A stretch of DNA of 64,000 nt. It comes from Micromonospora ureilytica. GTDB taxonomy: Bacteria > Actinomycetota > Actinomycetes > Mycobacteriales > Micromonosporaceae. The notes under the pieces were generated by a model. The model did no database searches, was not told the DNA's origin, and saw nothing but the letters and a program-made list of their open reading frames with translations. Numbering within the stretch: the first letter of the stretch is position 1; every line of letters starts with the position of its first letter. This document shows positions 1-8,500 of the stretch, piece by piece. The position numbers and the translations under genes are program-made. The stretch spans positions 4,712,001 to 4,776,000 of the forward strand of contig NZ_JADOTX010000001.1 in the NCBI RefSeq assembly GCF_015751765.1. The letters are read 5' to 3'.

Positions 1-237
1 GCTCGGGCGTTCCTGCGGGCCGCCCCGGTGGTGCTGCTCGACGAACCCACCGCCCGACTCGACACGGCAGCCGAGGCGGTGGTGCTCGACGCCACCCGTC
101 GCCTGGTCGCCGGACGGACCGCGCTGCTGGTCGCGCACCGACCGGCGCTACTCGCCGACGCCGACCGGATCCTGCGCATCGAGGACGGTCGGGTCACCGA
201 GCTGACGCCCGAACCGACCGGGAAGACCACCCGATGA
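1..237 (+). CDS. cydD: CydD, C-terminal fragment of thiol exporter ATPase
   Basis: Open from the left window edge, so only the last part of the nucleotide-binding domain is visible. The residues show Walker B followed by the D-loop (VVLLDEPTARLD) and the H-loop histidine (LLVAHRPAL). The stop overlaps the start of the next gene by four bases (ATGA), which gives translational coupling with CydC. CydDC is the heterodimeric inner-membrane ABC exporter of cysteine and glutathione needed for cytochrome bd assembly. The assignment to CydD rather than another half-transporter rests on the coupling to a CydC-like protein; the transmembrane half lies outside the window. Confidence 0.8.
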   Translation, partial: ARAFLRAAPVVLLDEPTARLDTAAEAVVLDATRRLVAGRTALLVAHRPALLADADRILRIEDGRVTELTPEPTGKTTR

Positions 238-2033
238 ACAGGGAACACGGGCCGGCGGCGGTGGCCGACGCGGCACCGGTCGGGCGGGCCGCCGCCGAGC
301 GGGCCGTGCTGCGCCTGGCCCGGCCGTACCTGGGCCGCCTGGTCGGAGCCGGGTTGTTGGCAGCCGCCACCGAGTTCGCCGGGCTCGCCCTGATGGCCAC
401 GGCCACCTGGCTGCTGATGAGCGCCGCCGGTCAGCCTCCGCTGGACCGCCTCACAGTGGCGATCGTCGCGGTCCGGGCGCTGGCGATCAGCCGGGGCGTG
501 TTCCGCTACACCGAACGGCTCGCCGGGCACGACGCGGTGCTCCGCATGATCACCGACGTGCGGGCCCGGGTCTTCGCCACCCTGGCGGCCCGCCGTGGTT
601 CGGCGCACCGCTCGGGGGACGTGCTGAGCCGCCTGGTCTCCGACGTGGAGGCCGTCCAGGACCTGTTGCTGCGGGTGCTGGTCCCCGGTTCGGCGGCGGC
701 TCTGGTGGGTGTGCTGGCGGTCGCCGTGGCGGCGCTGATCTCGCCACCGGCCGCCGGCGCGCTCGCCGTCGGGCTGCTGGTTGCCGGGGTGGCGCTGCCC
801 GCACTGGCCACCGCTGTCACCCGCCGCAGCGCGGCCGAGGTGGCCCCCCTGCGGGGCGCGCTGGCCACCGACGCGATCGACCTCACCCACGGCGCGGCCG
901 ACCTGGCCGCCTTCGGGGCGACAGATGTCACGCTGCGCGCCGCCGAGCAGCGCGCTCACCGGCTGGCCCGGCTGGAACGTCGGCTGGCCGCCACCGGGTT
1001 CGCGGTGGACGCGGCCGGGGTGCTGACCGCCGGTGTGACCGCCGCGGCGGTGGTGCTTGTCGCGCTCGCCGCCGACGTGTCGGGGGTGCTGGTGGGCGTC
1101 CTGGCCGTCGGCGCGCTGGCCGCCGTCGAGGTGACGCTGGCGCTGGTCACGGCGGCCCGGCAGTGGACGCAGCTGCGGCCCGGCCTGACCCGGGTGGCCG
1201 ACCTGCTGGACACGGCCCCGCCGACCCCGCCGACCCCGCCGCCCGCGAACGGCCCGACGGACCTGACCGGCCCGCACGAGCTGCGCTTCATCGACGTGAC
1301 GGTGCGATACCGGGCCGGCGCGGCCCCCGCCCTGGACGGCGTCAGCCTGGACCTGCCGGCGGGACGCCGGATCGCGGTCGTCGGCCCGAGTGGCGCCGGC
1401 AAGAGCACCCTGGCCGCCGTGCTCACCGGCACCGTCCGGCCCGCGACCGGCCGGGTCACCCTGGACGGTCACGACCTCTCGGCGTACGCCGAGGAGGCGT
1501 TGCCCCGTGCCGTCGGCGGGCTGCTGGCCGAGGCGTACGTCTTCCACGCCACGGTGCGGGAGAACCTGCTGCTCGGGCGTGCCGGAGCAGACGAGGAGGA
1601 GCTGACCGGGGCCACCGCCGCCGCCGGCCTCCTGGACTGGGTGCACGCCCAGCCGGCGGGCTGGGACACGCTCGTCGGCGAGGAGGGCGGGCAGCTCTCC
1701 GGCGGGCAGCGGCAGCGGCTGGCGCTCGCCCGAGCCCTGCTGGCCGCGCCGCCGGTGCTGGTGCTCGACGAGCCCACCGAAGGTCTGGACCCGACCGCCG
1801 CGGACGCGGTGCTCGCGTCCGCTCTCGCCGCCACCCCCACCGGGCACTCGGTGCTGTTGATCACCCACCGGCTCAGCGGGCTGGCCGAGCTGGACGAGAT
1901 AGTGGTTCTGGACGGCGGCAGGGTGATCCAGCGCGGTCGGCACGCCGAGCTGGTCGCCGCCCCGGGCTGGTACCGGGACCAGTGGCTGCTCCAGGCCGCT
2001 GCCGAACGGGGTTACCTGGCGCTCGCCCCCTGA
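234..2033 (+). CDS. cydC: Thiol reductant ABC exporter subunit CydC
   Basis: 599 residues, normal length for a CydC half-transporter. The first ~320 residues are six-helix exporter membrane domain. A Pro/Thr-rich linker (repeated TPP) follows at ~325, then the ATPase domain: Walker A GPSGAGKST near 384, signature LSGGQ near 487, Walker B VLVLDEPTEGLD near 507 and H-loop ITHR. It pairs with CydD to export thiols to the periplasmic face and so supports cytochrome bd maturation and redox balance. The ATG overlaps the cydD stop. I chose CydC over a generic lipid exporter because of the tandem half-transporter arrangement and the CydC-like N-terminal region. Confidence 0.85.
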   Translation: MNREHGPAAVADAAPVGRAAAERAVLRLARPYLGRLVGAGLLAAATEFAGLALMATATWLLMSAAGQPPLDRLTVAIVAVRALAISRGVFRYTERLAGHDAVLRMITDVRARVFATLAARRGSAHRSGDVLSRLVSDVEAVQDLLLRVLVPGSAAALVGVLAVAVAALISPPAAGALAVGLLVAGVALPALATAVTRRSAAEVAPLRGALATDAIDLTHGAADLAAFGATDVTLRAAEQRAHRLARLERRLAATGFAVDAAGVLTAGVTAAAVVLVALAADVSGVLVGVLAVGALAAVEVTLALVTAARQWTQLRPGLTRVADLLDTAPPTPPTPPPANGPTDLTGPHELRFIDVTVRYRAGAAPALDGVSLDLPAGRRIAVVGPSGAGKSTLAAVLTGTVRPATGRVTLDGHDLSAYAEEALPRAVGGLLAEAYVFHATVRENLLLGRAGADEEELTGATAAAGLLDWVHAQPAGWDTLVGEEGGQLSGGQRQRLALARALLAAPPVLVLDEPTEGLDPTAADAVLASALAATPTGHSVLLITHRLSGLAELDEIVVLDGGRVIQRGRHAELVAAPGWYRDQWLLQAAAERGYLALAP

Positions 2034-2101
2034 CCGGCCTCGGGGGCCGACCAGGGTTCTCCCGGACGTCGACCCGTCGGAGTCCGTGGCAGTGTGGTGC
2101 C

Positions 2102-2776
2102 ATGGCGCGCGCTGAGGATGTGTTGGTCGACGAGCACCTGCGGGATCTGGGCGCTCGGTTGCAGGGGCCGGCGCGACTCAAGTCCGAGCTGCTGACCGAG
2201 GCCCGGCACGGGCTGCTGGACGCCGTCGAGGCGTACCGCGAGAGCGGGGTGCCGCCCACCGAGGCGCAGCGCCGGGCGGTGGCCGAGTTCGGCTCGCCGG
2301 CGCAGCTGCTCCCCTCCTGGCAGGCCGAGCTGGCGGTGGCCGCCCTGCGTGGGCTCTCCCTGCGGATGCTCGCTGTCGCCGGGGTGGGGGTGGCCGCCGG
2401 CGATCTGACCTGGCGTGGGGCGAGCTGGAGCAACGGCCCCCGCCCGCCCGCCGGCTACCTGCTGCTCTCCAACTCGGTCGACTGGATCTGGATGAGCACG
2501 CTGCTGCTCTCGGTGGCCGGTCTGCTGGTGGTCTGGGCGAGCGCACGGGCCCCCCGGCCGGGCCTGGCCCTGGCGCAACGCGCGGTGGGCGCCGGCCTGA
2601 CCGGCCTGCTGGCTCTCGCCATGCTGACCGGCTGCGCCCTCTTCACCTGGTCCCTCAACCTCTGGGACGCGGCGCTGCACTGGCCCCCGATGATCATCGG
2701 GGCGGTGTTGGTGGGCGGCGGATACTTCTCGCTGACCCGCGCGGCGCGCGGCTGGTTGCGGGCCACCGCCCGCTGA
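2102..2776 (+). CDS. HAAS/permease-prefix domain membrane protein
   Basis: 224 residues from the ATG at 2102; the frame is open further upstream but that extension is a shadow of cydC. The N-terminal ~75 residues (VDEHLRDLGARLQGPARLKSELLTEARHGL is its core region) look like the HAAS or permease-prefix helical domain. About four membrane segments follow (around 85-100, 120-150, 165-190 and 195-215). HAAS proteins are typically partners of PadR regulators and modulate their activity or an associated permease. A PadR gene lies immediately convergent at 2799, which fits, although the pair is not in one operon here. Exact function unknown. Confidence 0.65.
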   Translation: MARAEDVLVDEHLRDLGARLQGPARLKSELLTEARHGLLDAVEAYRESGVPPTEAQRRAVAEFGSPAQLLPSWQAELAVAALRGLSLRMLAVAGVGVAAGDLTWRGASWSNGPRPPAGYLLLSNSVDWIWMSTLLLSVAGLLVVWASARAPRPGLALAQRAVGAGLTGLLALAMLTGCALFTWSLNLWDAALHWPPMIIGAVLVGGGYFSLTRAARGWLRATAR

Positions 2777-2798
2777 TCGGCGGCCCGGCCCGAGGGGG

Positions 2799-3137
2799 TC
2801 AGGCCGGCGTGGGCGGGCTGCCGGGGTCGAGGAACCGGCCGACGGTCAGTTGGAACTCGCGCCAACCGGCGCGCTCCCCGGCCAGCGCCCGCCGGCCGGA
2901 GTCGGTGAGCTGGTACGTCCGCCGTTCCCGGCCGCTGACCGTGCTCCAGGTGCTCGCCACGTGGCCGGCGCGTTCCAGGCGACGGAGCGCCGGATAGATG
3001 GTGCCGGTGGGTAGGTCCAGATTGCCGTCGCTGCGGGCACGCAGCGCCTCGATGATCGCGTAGCCGTGCAGCGCGCCCTGTTCGAGAACGGCGAGCAGCA
3101 GAGCGTCGAGATGGCCGTGCAACGCCTGGGCCTTCAT
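2799..3137 (-). CDS. PadR-family transcriptional regulator
   Basis: 112 residues, the typical short PadR (subfamily 2) length. The winged-helix shows the diagnostic HGYAIIEAL and TGTIYPALRRLERAGHV segments with the following wing SGRERRTYQLT. PadR proteins are dimeric repressors of membrane or export genes and usually bind their own promoter. The gene is convergent with the HAAS membrane protein ending at 2776, and its promoter lies in 3138-3327, shared divergently with the acidic protein gene. The likely target is the neighbouring membrane protein or cydDC; this is inference. Confidence 0.85.
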   Translation of the reverse strand: MKAQALHGHLDALLLAVLEQGALHGYAIIEALRARSDGNLDLPTGTIYPALRRLERAGHVASTWSTVSGRERRTYQLTDSGRRALAGERAGWREFQLTVGRFLDPGSPPTPA

Positions 3138-3327
3138 GCGTAGCTACGCTACTTGTCGGACGGCCGCTTCGCCAGCGGAGACCACCAGCAGGTCGGACCC
3201 GTGCGCCAACCGGCCACCGGGGTGCGGGCATCGGTCACCCAGGGCCGCCGACTAGGGTATGTGCCCAGAGTCACTCGCCGGTCAGAGACCCCGGTGGGTG
3301 GGCAACCCGAAGCACACGGAGGTCAGC

Positions 3328-4260
3328 GTGGCCCGCCAGTCGCCCCAACGGCCCGACGCCGACGAGCCCGAGCTCGACGACACCACCGGCACGGCCGAGC
3401 CAGATGAGACCGAGGAGACCGACCGCCCGTCGGCGTCGATCGACCGCTCGCTCTGGGACGAGCTGCGCATCGACCCAGTGGAGATCGCGCTGCCCGCCGG
3501 CACCGGCTTCACGCTCCGGGCGTACCGGCCAGCCAGCGCGCTGACCCCGACCGACGTGACCGAGCGCGACCAGGACGACCCGTTCCTCGCCCGCCGCCAG
3601 GCGGTCGAGGAGGAAGAGGACGACGAGACCGTCGTCATCCTCGACGAGGAACTGGCCGAGGAGTTCGCCGCCGAGGACGAGGACGACGAGTCGAAGCGCC
3701 GCCGCGGTGACGGCGCCGCCACCGCCGACACCGAAGACGAGTCGGACGAGGCCGTCACGGACGAGGCGGACGACGAGGAGGTGCCGGTCTTCCTCAGCAA
3801 CCGCGGCAAGCTGCTGCTGTTCAAGACCCCCGAGTCGCTTGTCAGTTTCATCCGTTCCGGTGCGCCCAACGATCTGTCCCAACTGGACAGCTGGAATGAA
3901 TTGTCCGAACGGGTGGAGCCGGCAGATATCGCTCCGCTCGACGAGGACACCTACGAGCTCGACCTGGTCGTGGAGAACCTGCGCGGCGGGCACGACACGT
4001 GGGATTCGACCCTGCTGATCGAGGCCGGCGAGGCCGCGCGTGACCTCTCGTACGCATTGCGGCTGCCTGCGGTGCTCGACATGCTCTCGGCCGGCTCCAG
4101 CCTCGACGACCTGGACGAGGCGCTGCGTGCCACCGCCAACGGCGGGATCGGCGCGTTCATGGGTCGGCGACGGCTGAAGAAGATCGGGGCGCAGACCGCA
4201 AGTTTGGGTTGGCGCACCATTGTCGGCAAGATCTCTGCGGTGGTGGACTGGCGCGACTGA
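3328..4260 (+). CDS. Acidic protein of unknown function
   Basis: 310 residues from the GTG at 3328, chosen because GGAGG lies just upstream (about 3318) and the earlier in-frame ATG at 3259 lacks one. I do not recognise the family. Residues ~1-35 and ~90-150 are runs of Glu and Asp and are probably disordered. A folded segment at ~150-270 begins VPVFLSNRGKLLLFKTPESL. A basic C-terminus follows (GRRRLKKIG). No signal peptide or membrane segment. The gene lies 63 bases ahead of the IS110-like tail protein in the same orientation, so the two may be co-transcribed. A role together with the facing conservon is speculative. Confidence 0.6.
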   Translation: MARQSPQRPDADEPELDDTTGTAEPDETEETDRPSASIDRSLWDELRIDPVEIALPAGTGFTLRAYRPASALTPTDVTERDQDDPFLARRQAVEEEEDDETVVILDEELAEEFAAEDEDDESKRRRGDGAATADTEDESDEAVTDEADDEEVPVFLSNRGKLLLFKTPESLVSFIRSGAPNDLSQLDSWNELSERVEPADIAPLDEDTYELDLVVENLRGGHDTWDSTLLIEAGEAARDLSYALRLPAVLDMLSAGSSLDDLDEALRATANGGIGAFMGRRRLKKIGAQTASLGWRTIVGKISAVVDWRD

Positions 4261-4323
4261 CCCGTACCGGGGAGCATCAGTTGCTGGCAGAGGAAAGACC
4301 TGTCCCGGGAGGAGGACGACGCC

Positions 4324-6759
4324 GTGGCGCTCGTGCGCGTTTACTGCGGTCTGGCCTCGGCGGATCCGGCTGACCGACCGGCCTCCGCCGGTTCGACGCT
4401 GACGTCCGCTGTGGTCGACGACGCAGGCCGTCTGCTGCATGTCTGCGAGATCAGCGATGACGCCGCTGGCTACGCCCAGCTCGTCGCGCTGCTCGTGGAG
4501 CGGTCGGGCGGGCCGAGCGGTGCGGCCATCGCCGCCGACAGCGACGACCACACGGTCACCTCGCTGCTGAGCGCGGCGGGGCGACCCCTGGCGATCGCCG
4601 ACGACGACTCGGTGGACGACTTCGCCGAGCGGTTCGCCGACGACGACTCCCTTGAGGAGATGCAGTCGCCTCCGGCCGAACGACGGGCGGTCGGCCTGGC
4701 CCGCGCGTTGCAGGCGGGGGCGCTCTCTGCCGTCACCCTGCCGGCGCCTCGGGACCTCGCCGGCTACAAGCAGGTGCTCTCCGCGCACGCCGCGCTTGCC
4801 AGCGGTCGACACTCCGCCGCCGTGGCGCTGCGCGAGGTTCTGCGGGAGCTCTACCCGGCGGCCCTGCGCGCCTACCCGGACCCGGCCGAGCCGGTCTCTC
4901 TGGCGGTGCTGGACGCGCTGCCCGAGCCGGGCATGCTCGGCGGCACCGTGGCCAGGGGCCGCGAGGTGTCGGTAGCGGCGGATGCCATCGCCGCGCACCT
5001 CGCCGCCGACGGGGTCGCCGACGCCGAGGAGATCAACGAAGCGGTCACCGCCCTGCGGGTCGCCATCTCCGAGACTCCCCGACGCGCTGCGGTCAACCGG
5101 GCGCTCACGTCCGCGGTGGCCGAGACGGTCCGCCAGGCCGTCGCCTCCGTACGGGCCTGCGACGCCGGGTGTGAGGCGCTGGTCAGCGCGCTCAGCTCAC
5201 GGGTCAGCACGCCGGTCCAGGCGCCGGGCCGCCGGGCCGCTGCCCGCCGCGGCGAGTCCGTCGGCGAGCTGACCGGTCTGGCCGGCACCAACGCTGGCCT
5301 GGCCGGCACCAACGCCGGTTTGGCCGGCCTCGCCGGCACCAACACCGGGCTGCGGTCGGTCCGACCCACCCCGGCGGGCGCCGAGCCGGCACCCGCCATC
5401 GGGCGGCGCAGCCGTCCCGAGCCGGTCCCGGGTAACGCGCCGCTGGCGTCGCCCCGCCCGCTCGGGCCACCGCCGGTCGCACCGGCGCCGGTCACGCCAC
5501 CGCCGGTCGCACCCGCGCCGATGACTCCGGCGGCGATGGCTGGTCCGCCGGCGTCCACGCTGCCCACCCGCAGCGAGCCGCTCCCCAGCCGGATCGACGG
5601 CCCGACCAACCGGCCGGTCTCCGCGCCGCCGCCTCCGCCGCCCGGGATCACCCCGATCGCGCCGGCCCAGCGCGGCATGGTGCCCCCGGCCGAGGCCGGC
5701 GAGCCGTTCCGGCCGACGCTGACCACCGCCGCGATCAACAACGCGCGGGCCGAACGGCAGCGTACGGTCATTCCGCCCCGCCCCAAGACCAACGGTGAGC
5801 CCCGGCCGAGCCACCAGCAACGCCCGGTCGACGAGCCACCCACCGGCGGCTTCAGCGCCACCGATCTCAGCATTCCGGTGCCGACCCCCCGACCCGGGCA
5901 GGAGTCCGCACCACCCGGCTCCCGTGCCAACTGGCCGCTGGTCAACAACCCGGAGGACCCGTCCGACAGCTCACCGAACAACCCGGTGGCCTACTCGTAC
6001 GGCAGCCGCGGTGTCGACGCCCCGACCGATCCAGGCCGGGCCGACGGTCGGGTCACCCCGCCCTGGTTGGCGGACGACCTGCCACCGGAGCCACCGATGC
6101 TGCGGCTCGTGGAGCCGCCGCCGCTGGCCGACCGGGCGCTGCGCGAGGGGCTCAACCCTCCCCCGGACCAGCACCTGGAGACGCCCCCGCTGCGCCTGGT
6201 CGACCGCGAGCAGGCCGCTCGTAACGGTCGGGCTGCCGCCCGCACCGAGCGCGCCGAGCACCGGCCACCGCCCCCGGTGGAGCACCGGCCGCCGCCGATG
6301 GAGCACCGGCCACCGCCGGTCGCCGACGAGGGCGACGGCGATCTGCTGATCTTCGCGCAGGCCAAGTCCGCCTGGTTCGTCGGGCAGCCCGAGGAGTCCG
6401 ACCTGGACTGGTCGACCACGGCCGACACCGGCTGGCAGGCCGCCGAGCAGGCGGCGCGCCCGGCGGTGGGCGCCGAGACCAACGCCGGGCTGCCGAAGCG
6501 CGTGCCGCAGGCCAACCTGGTGCCGGGTTCCCCGATACGCGAGGAGCGCCCATTGCGGATAGTGCGTGATGCGGCAAGCCTCGCGGAGAACACGACAGGC
6601 TACTTCCGTGGCTGGCGTCGCGGGCAGGAGATCGGCGGTTTCGCGGTGGGTGGTCGGCCCGGTCGCGAGGCGGCCGGCGGCTGGGACTTCAGCCGCGACC
6701 ACGGGGACCGCGACGACGACCGGGAGTACGAGTACCGCTCGGCGGGCTACCAGTCCTGA
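4324..6759 (+). CDS. Degenerate IS110-like protein with long disordered tail
   Basis: 811 residues from a GTG with GGGAGGAGG upstream. Residues ~1-200 resemble the RNase-H-like DEDD domain of IS110 transposases (TSAVVDDAGRLLHV, then LVALLVERSGG, then LREVLRELYPAALRAYPDP). The first catalytic Asp, expected in VGxD, reads CGLA here, and the other acidic positions also look lost. Residues ~320-670 are Pro/Ala-rich and disordered, with short tandem repeats at 5275-5352. The last ~140 residues carry SAWF (~682), GLPKRVPQANLVPG (722-735) and a GYFRGWRRGQ block (~759). The same blocks in the same order end the conservon kinase at 8497-12126. No flanking terminal repeats, so it is not a mobile element. 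Probably a domesticated regulator. Confidence 0.6.
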   Translation: MALVRVYCGLASADPADRPASAGSTLTSAVVDDAGRLLHVCEISDDAAGYAQLVALLVERSGGPSGAAIAADSDDHTVTSLLSAAGRPLAIADDDSVDDFAERFADDDSLEEMQSPPAERRAVGLARALQAGALSAVTLPAPRDLAGYKQVLSAHAALASGRHSAAVALREVLRELYPAALRAYPDPAEPVSLAVLDALPEPGMLGGTVARGREVSVAADAIAAHLAADGVADAEEINEAVTALRVAISETPRRAAVNRALTSAVAETVRQAVASVRACDAGCEALVSALSSRVSTPVQAPGRRAAARRGESVGELTGLAGTNAGLAGTNAGLAGLAGTNTGLRSVRPTPAGAEPAPAIGRRSRPEPVPGNAPLASPRPLGPPPVAPAPVTPPPVAPAPMTPAAMAGPPASTLPTRSEPLPSRIDGPTNRPVSAPPPPPPGITPIAPAQRGMVPPAEAGEPFRPTLTTAAINNARAERQRTVIPPRPKTNGEPRPSHQQRPVDEPPTGGFSATDLSIPVPTPRPGQESAPPGSRANWPLVNNPEDPSDSSPNNPVAYSYGSRGVDAPTDPGRADGRVTPPWLADDLPPEPPMLRLVEPPPLADRALREGLNPPPDQHLETPPLRLVDREQAARNGRAAARTERAEHRPPPPVEHRPPPMEHRPPPVADEGDGDLLIFAQAKSAWFVGQPEESDLDWSTTADTGWQAAEQAARPAVGAETNAGLPKRVPQANLVPGSPIREERPLRIVRDAASLAENTTGYFRGWRRGQEIGGFAVGGRPGREAAGGWDFSRDHGDRDDDREYEYRSAGYQS
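5275..5352 (+). repeat. In-frame tandem repeats (LAGTNAG units)
   Basis: Three to four copies of a unit encoding LAGTNAG or LAGTNTG sit in the disordered part of the IS110-like protein. The copies are imperfect at the DNA level. This is a low-complexity expansion typical of linker regions. Confidence 0.7.
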
Positions 6760-6770
6760 CCCCTCTTCAC

Positions 6771-6814
6771 ACGCGAGAGCGCCCCCAGCCGGTTGGCTGG
6801 GGGCGCTCTCGCGT
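6771..6814 (+). terminator. Strong hairpin terminator after the IS110-like gene
   Basis: A perfect 20-bp stem (arms 6771-6790 and 6795-6814) with a GGTT loop starts 12 bases after the stop at 6759. There is no clear T-run, which is usual for high-G+C actinomycetes. It can act on both strands and separates the plus-strand pair from the convergent conservon. Confidence 0.85.
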
Positions 6815-6840
6815 CGGCGGGTCGATCCCGGGTACGCAGA

Positions 6841-6917
6841 AGCCGCCTCCGAGGACCGTGGGTGGGCTTGTGCCCCCGGGTAGGGGCTGACAGCTTCCAG
6901 GACGTCAGGAGGCGGCT
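6841..6917. repeat. 10-bp inverted repeat with large loop
   Basis: AGCCGCCTCC (6841-6850) is matched by GGAGGCGGCT (6908-6917) across a 57-base interior, 111 bases downstream of the conservon GTPase stop on the minus strand. It may be part of a terminator or structured RNA. Otherwise nothing recognisable is seen in 6815-7027. Confidence 0.4.
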
Positions 6918-7027
6918 AGGCGGCGCGCCGGCCCGTCTGGCGACGGGCCAGCGCGGAGGGACTCACCGGGGCGGCTGGCAACGCCCGGTGGCGGCCGGAG
7001 CCACCACCGGGGCGTGCAGCGCCGCGA

Positions 7028-7621
7028 TCAGGCCGGGGCGACGGCGCGCGTACGACGCATGGTCAGCACGTACTCGACCAGCGAGATCAGCACGTGCTTC
7101 GTCGACTCCCGGTTACGGGCGTCACAGGCCACCACCGGCACGTCGCTCGAGATCGCCAAGGCGTCCCGGACGTCCTGCGGGTCGTGGTACTGCATCCCGT
7201 CGAAGCAGTTGATCGCCACCAGGTACGGCAGGCGTCGGTGCTCGAAGAAATCGATCGCCGCGAAGCAGTCGGCCAGCCGGCGAGTGTCCACCAGCACGAC
7301 CGCACCGATCGCACCCCGCACCAGTTCGTCCCACATGAACCAGAAACGGGTCTGACCCGGCGTACCGAACAGGTACAGGATCAGGTCACGGTCGATCGAG
7401 ATCCGGCCGAAGTCCATGGCCACCGTGGTCGTCGTCTTTCCCGGCACCTGCCGGGTGTCGTCGACGCCCACGCCAGCGGAGGTCATGATGGCCTCGGTGG
7501 TCAGCGGCGTGATCTCCGAGACCGAGCCGACCAGCGTCGTCTTACCGACGCCGAATCCACCGGCGATAACGATCTTCGCCGACGTCACGCGGCCGCTCGG
7601 GTTCGGCGGGCGGTGCGACAT
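7028..7621 (-). CDS. Conservon small GTPase (CvnD-like)
   Basis: 197 residues from the ATG at 7621, one base after the DUF742 stop; a longer in-frame start at 7642 would overlap that gene. The G1 P-loop is GGFGVGKTT, G3 is the family-typical LFGTPGQ rather than DxxG, and the G4 region reads AINCFD. Cvn GTPases are the output of the four-gene conservon: roadblock and DUF742 partners control nucleotide state in response to the membrane kinase. The cluster order kinase-roadblock-DUF742-GTPase on one strand is the canonical conservon order. No cytochrome P450 follows, unlike some Streptomyces conservons. Confidence 0.9.
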   Translation of the reverse strand: MSHRPPNPSGRVTSAKIVIAGGFGVGKTTLVGSVSEITPLTTEAIMTSAGVGVDDTRQVPGKTTTTVAMDFGRISIDRDLILYLFGTPGQTRFWFMWDELVRGAIGAVVLVDTRRLADCFAAIDFFEHRRLPYLVAINCFDGMQYHDPQDVRDALAISSDVPVVACDARNRESTKHVLISLVEYVLTMRRTRAVAPA

Positions 7622-7622
7622 G

Positions 7623-7997
7623 TCAGAGCCTGCGAAGTCCACTCAGCACCCTCTCCAGCAGTTCAGTGCCCACCGCGTCGTCGGAGTCGTCCAAAATGGT
7701 CGGCTCGTGGACCGCGACCAGGCCGTCCGTCGCCATGTCGGCGATGAGCACCCGGGCCACACCGAGCGGGAGCTGCATCCGCGCCGCGATCTCCGCGAGC
7801 GATTGCACGCGACCGTCACACAGCGCGGCGATGTACTGGTGTTCGCGGCCACCACCGTTGCCATTGGCAGCGGTACGGCCGCGCACCGTCGTCTCGACGA
7901 GCGCCTCCAGCGCGATGTCGAGCCGGGGACGGGTGCGACCACGGGTCACGGCGTATGGACGGACCAACGCTCCGGTCGGTTCGTCACGATCGGCCAT
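7623..7997 (-). CDS. Conservon DUF742 protein (CvnC-like)
   Basis: 124 residues from the ATG at 7997. AAGGAGG lies about 11 bases upstream, and the alternative GTG at 8009 would overlap that Shine-Dalgarno. The start LVRPYAVTRGRT and the later winged-helix-like LAEIAARMQLPLGVARVLIADMATDGLV are typical of DUF742. The C-terminus ELLERVLSGLRRL is also family-like. In conservons this protein links the roadblock subunit to the GTPase; it probably has a helix-turn-helix fold but is not known to be a classical DNA-binding regulator. It ends one base before the GTPase start, so the two are translationally coupled. Confidence 0.9.
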   Translation of the reverse strand: MADRDEPTGALVRPYAVTRGRTRPRLDIALEALVETTVRGRTAANGNGGGREHQYIAALCDGRVQSLAEIAARMQLPLGVARVLIADMATDGLVAVHEPTILDDSDDAVGTELLERVLSGLRRL

Positions 7998-8095
7998 CTC
8001 GCCGCTCACCTCCTTCGCACCCGTTACCGGCTCCCACCGGTGAAACCCGTCGTTGTCGTTGTTGCGGTCGCGCCGACCTCACGATCGGCGAAACG

Positions 8096-8500
8096 TCAGC
8101 CCAGCATGCCCGCAGCCGCACGCGGCTGCGGGGTCAGCGCGTCGCCCACCCGGTCGACCAGCAGCGCCATCTCGTAGCCAACCTGGCCCACGTCGGAGCT
8201 GCGGGCTGCCAGCACGGCGAAGGACGAGCCGTCCGAGATGGACATCAGGAACAGGAAGCCATTGTCCATCTCCACGACGGTCTGCAACACCGCGCCTCCC
8301 TCGAAGCAGCGGGCCGCCCCCTGGGTCAGGCTGACCAGACCCGATGAGATCGCGGCGAGCTGGTCTGCCCGGTCACGCGGCAGATCCCGTGACGACGCGA
8401 GGAGTAGGCCGTCCGCCGATACGGCGACCGCATGCGCGACGCCGGGCACCCGGTCGGCGAAGTTGGCCAGCAGCCAACCAAGATCCTGCGTAGTTGTCAT
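8096..8500 (-). CDS. Conservon roadblock/LC7 protein (CvnB-like)
   Basis: 134 residues. The roadblock/LC7 fold is recognisable from [31 protein letters not shown] and the later [26 protein letters not shown]. These proteins act as GTPase-activating or scaffold partners of the CvnD GTPase, as MglB does for MglA. The start overlaps the kinase stop in ATGA form, giving translational coupling. An 86-base gap separates it from DUF742 without an obvious terminator, so the operon is probably continuous. Confidence 0.9.
   Translation of the reverse strand: MTTTQDLGWLLANFADRVPGVAHAVAVSADGLLLASSRDLPRDRADQLAAISSGLVSLTQGAARCFEGGAVLQTVVEMDNGFLFLMSISDGSSFAVLAARSSDVGQVGYEMALLVDRVGDALTPQPRAAAGMLG

Noticed and set aside
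3271..4998. Minus-strand 575-codon frame opposite the acidic protein
   Set aside because: It is the complement of Glu/Asp-rich codons and lacks any domain; the plus-strand frames have Shine-Dalgarno sites.
5275..5352. CRISPR-like short repeats
   Set aside because: The units are in frame, without spacers, and encode LAGTNAG peptide repeats.
4324..6759. Active insertion sequence of the IS110 family
   Set aside because: Catalytic positions look lost, a 500-residue tail is fused, and no element ends or duplicated target are visible.
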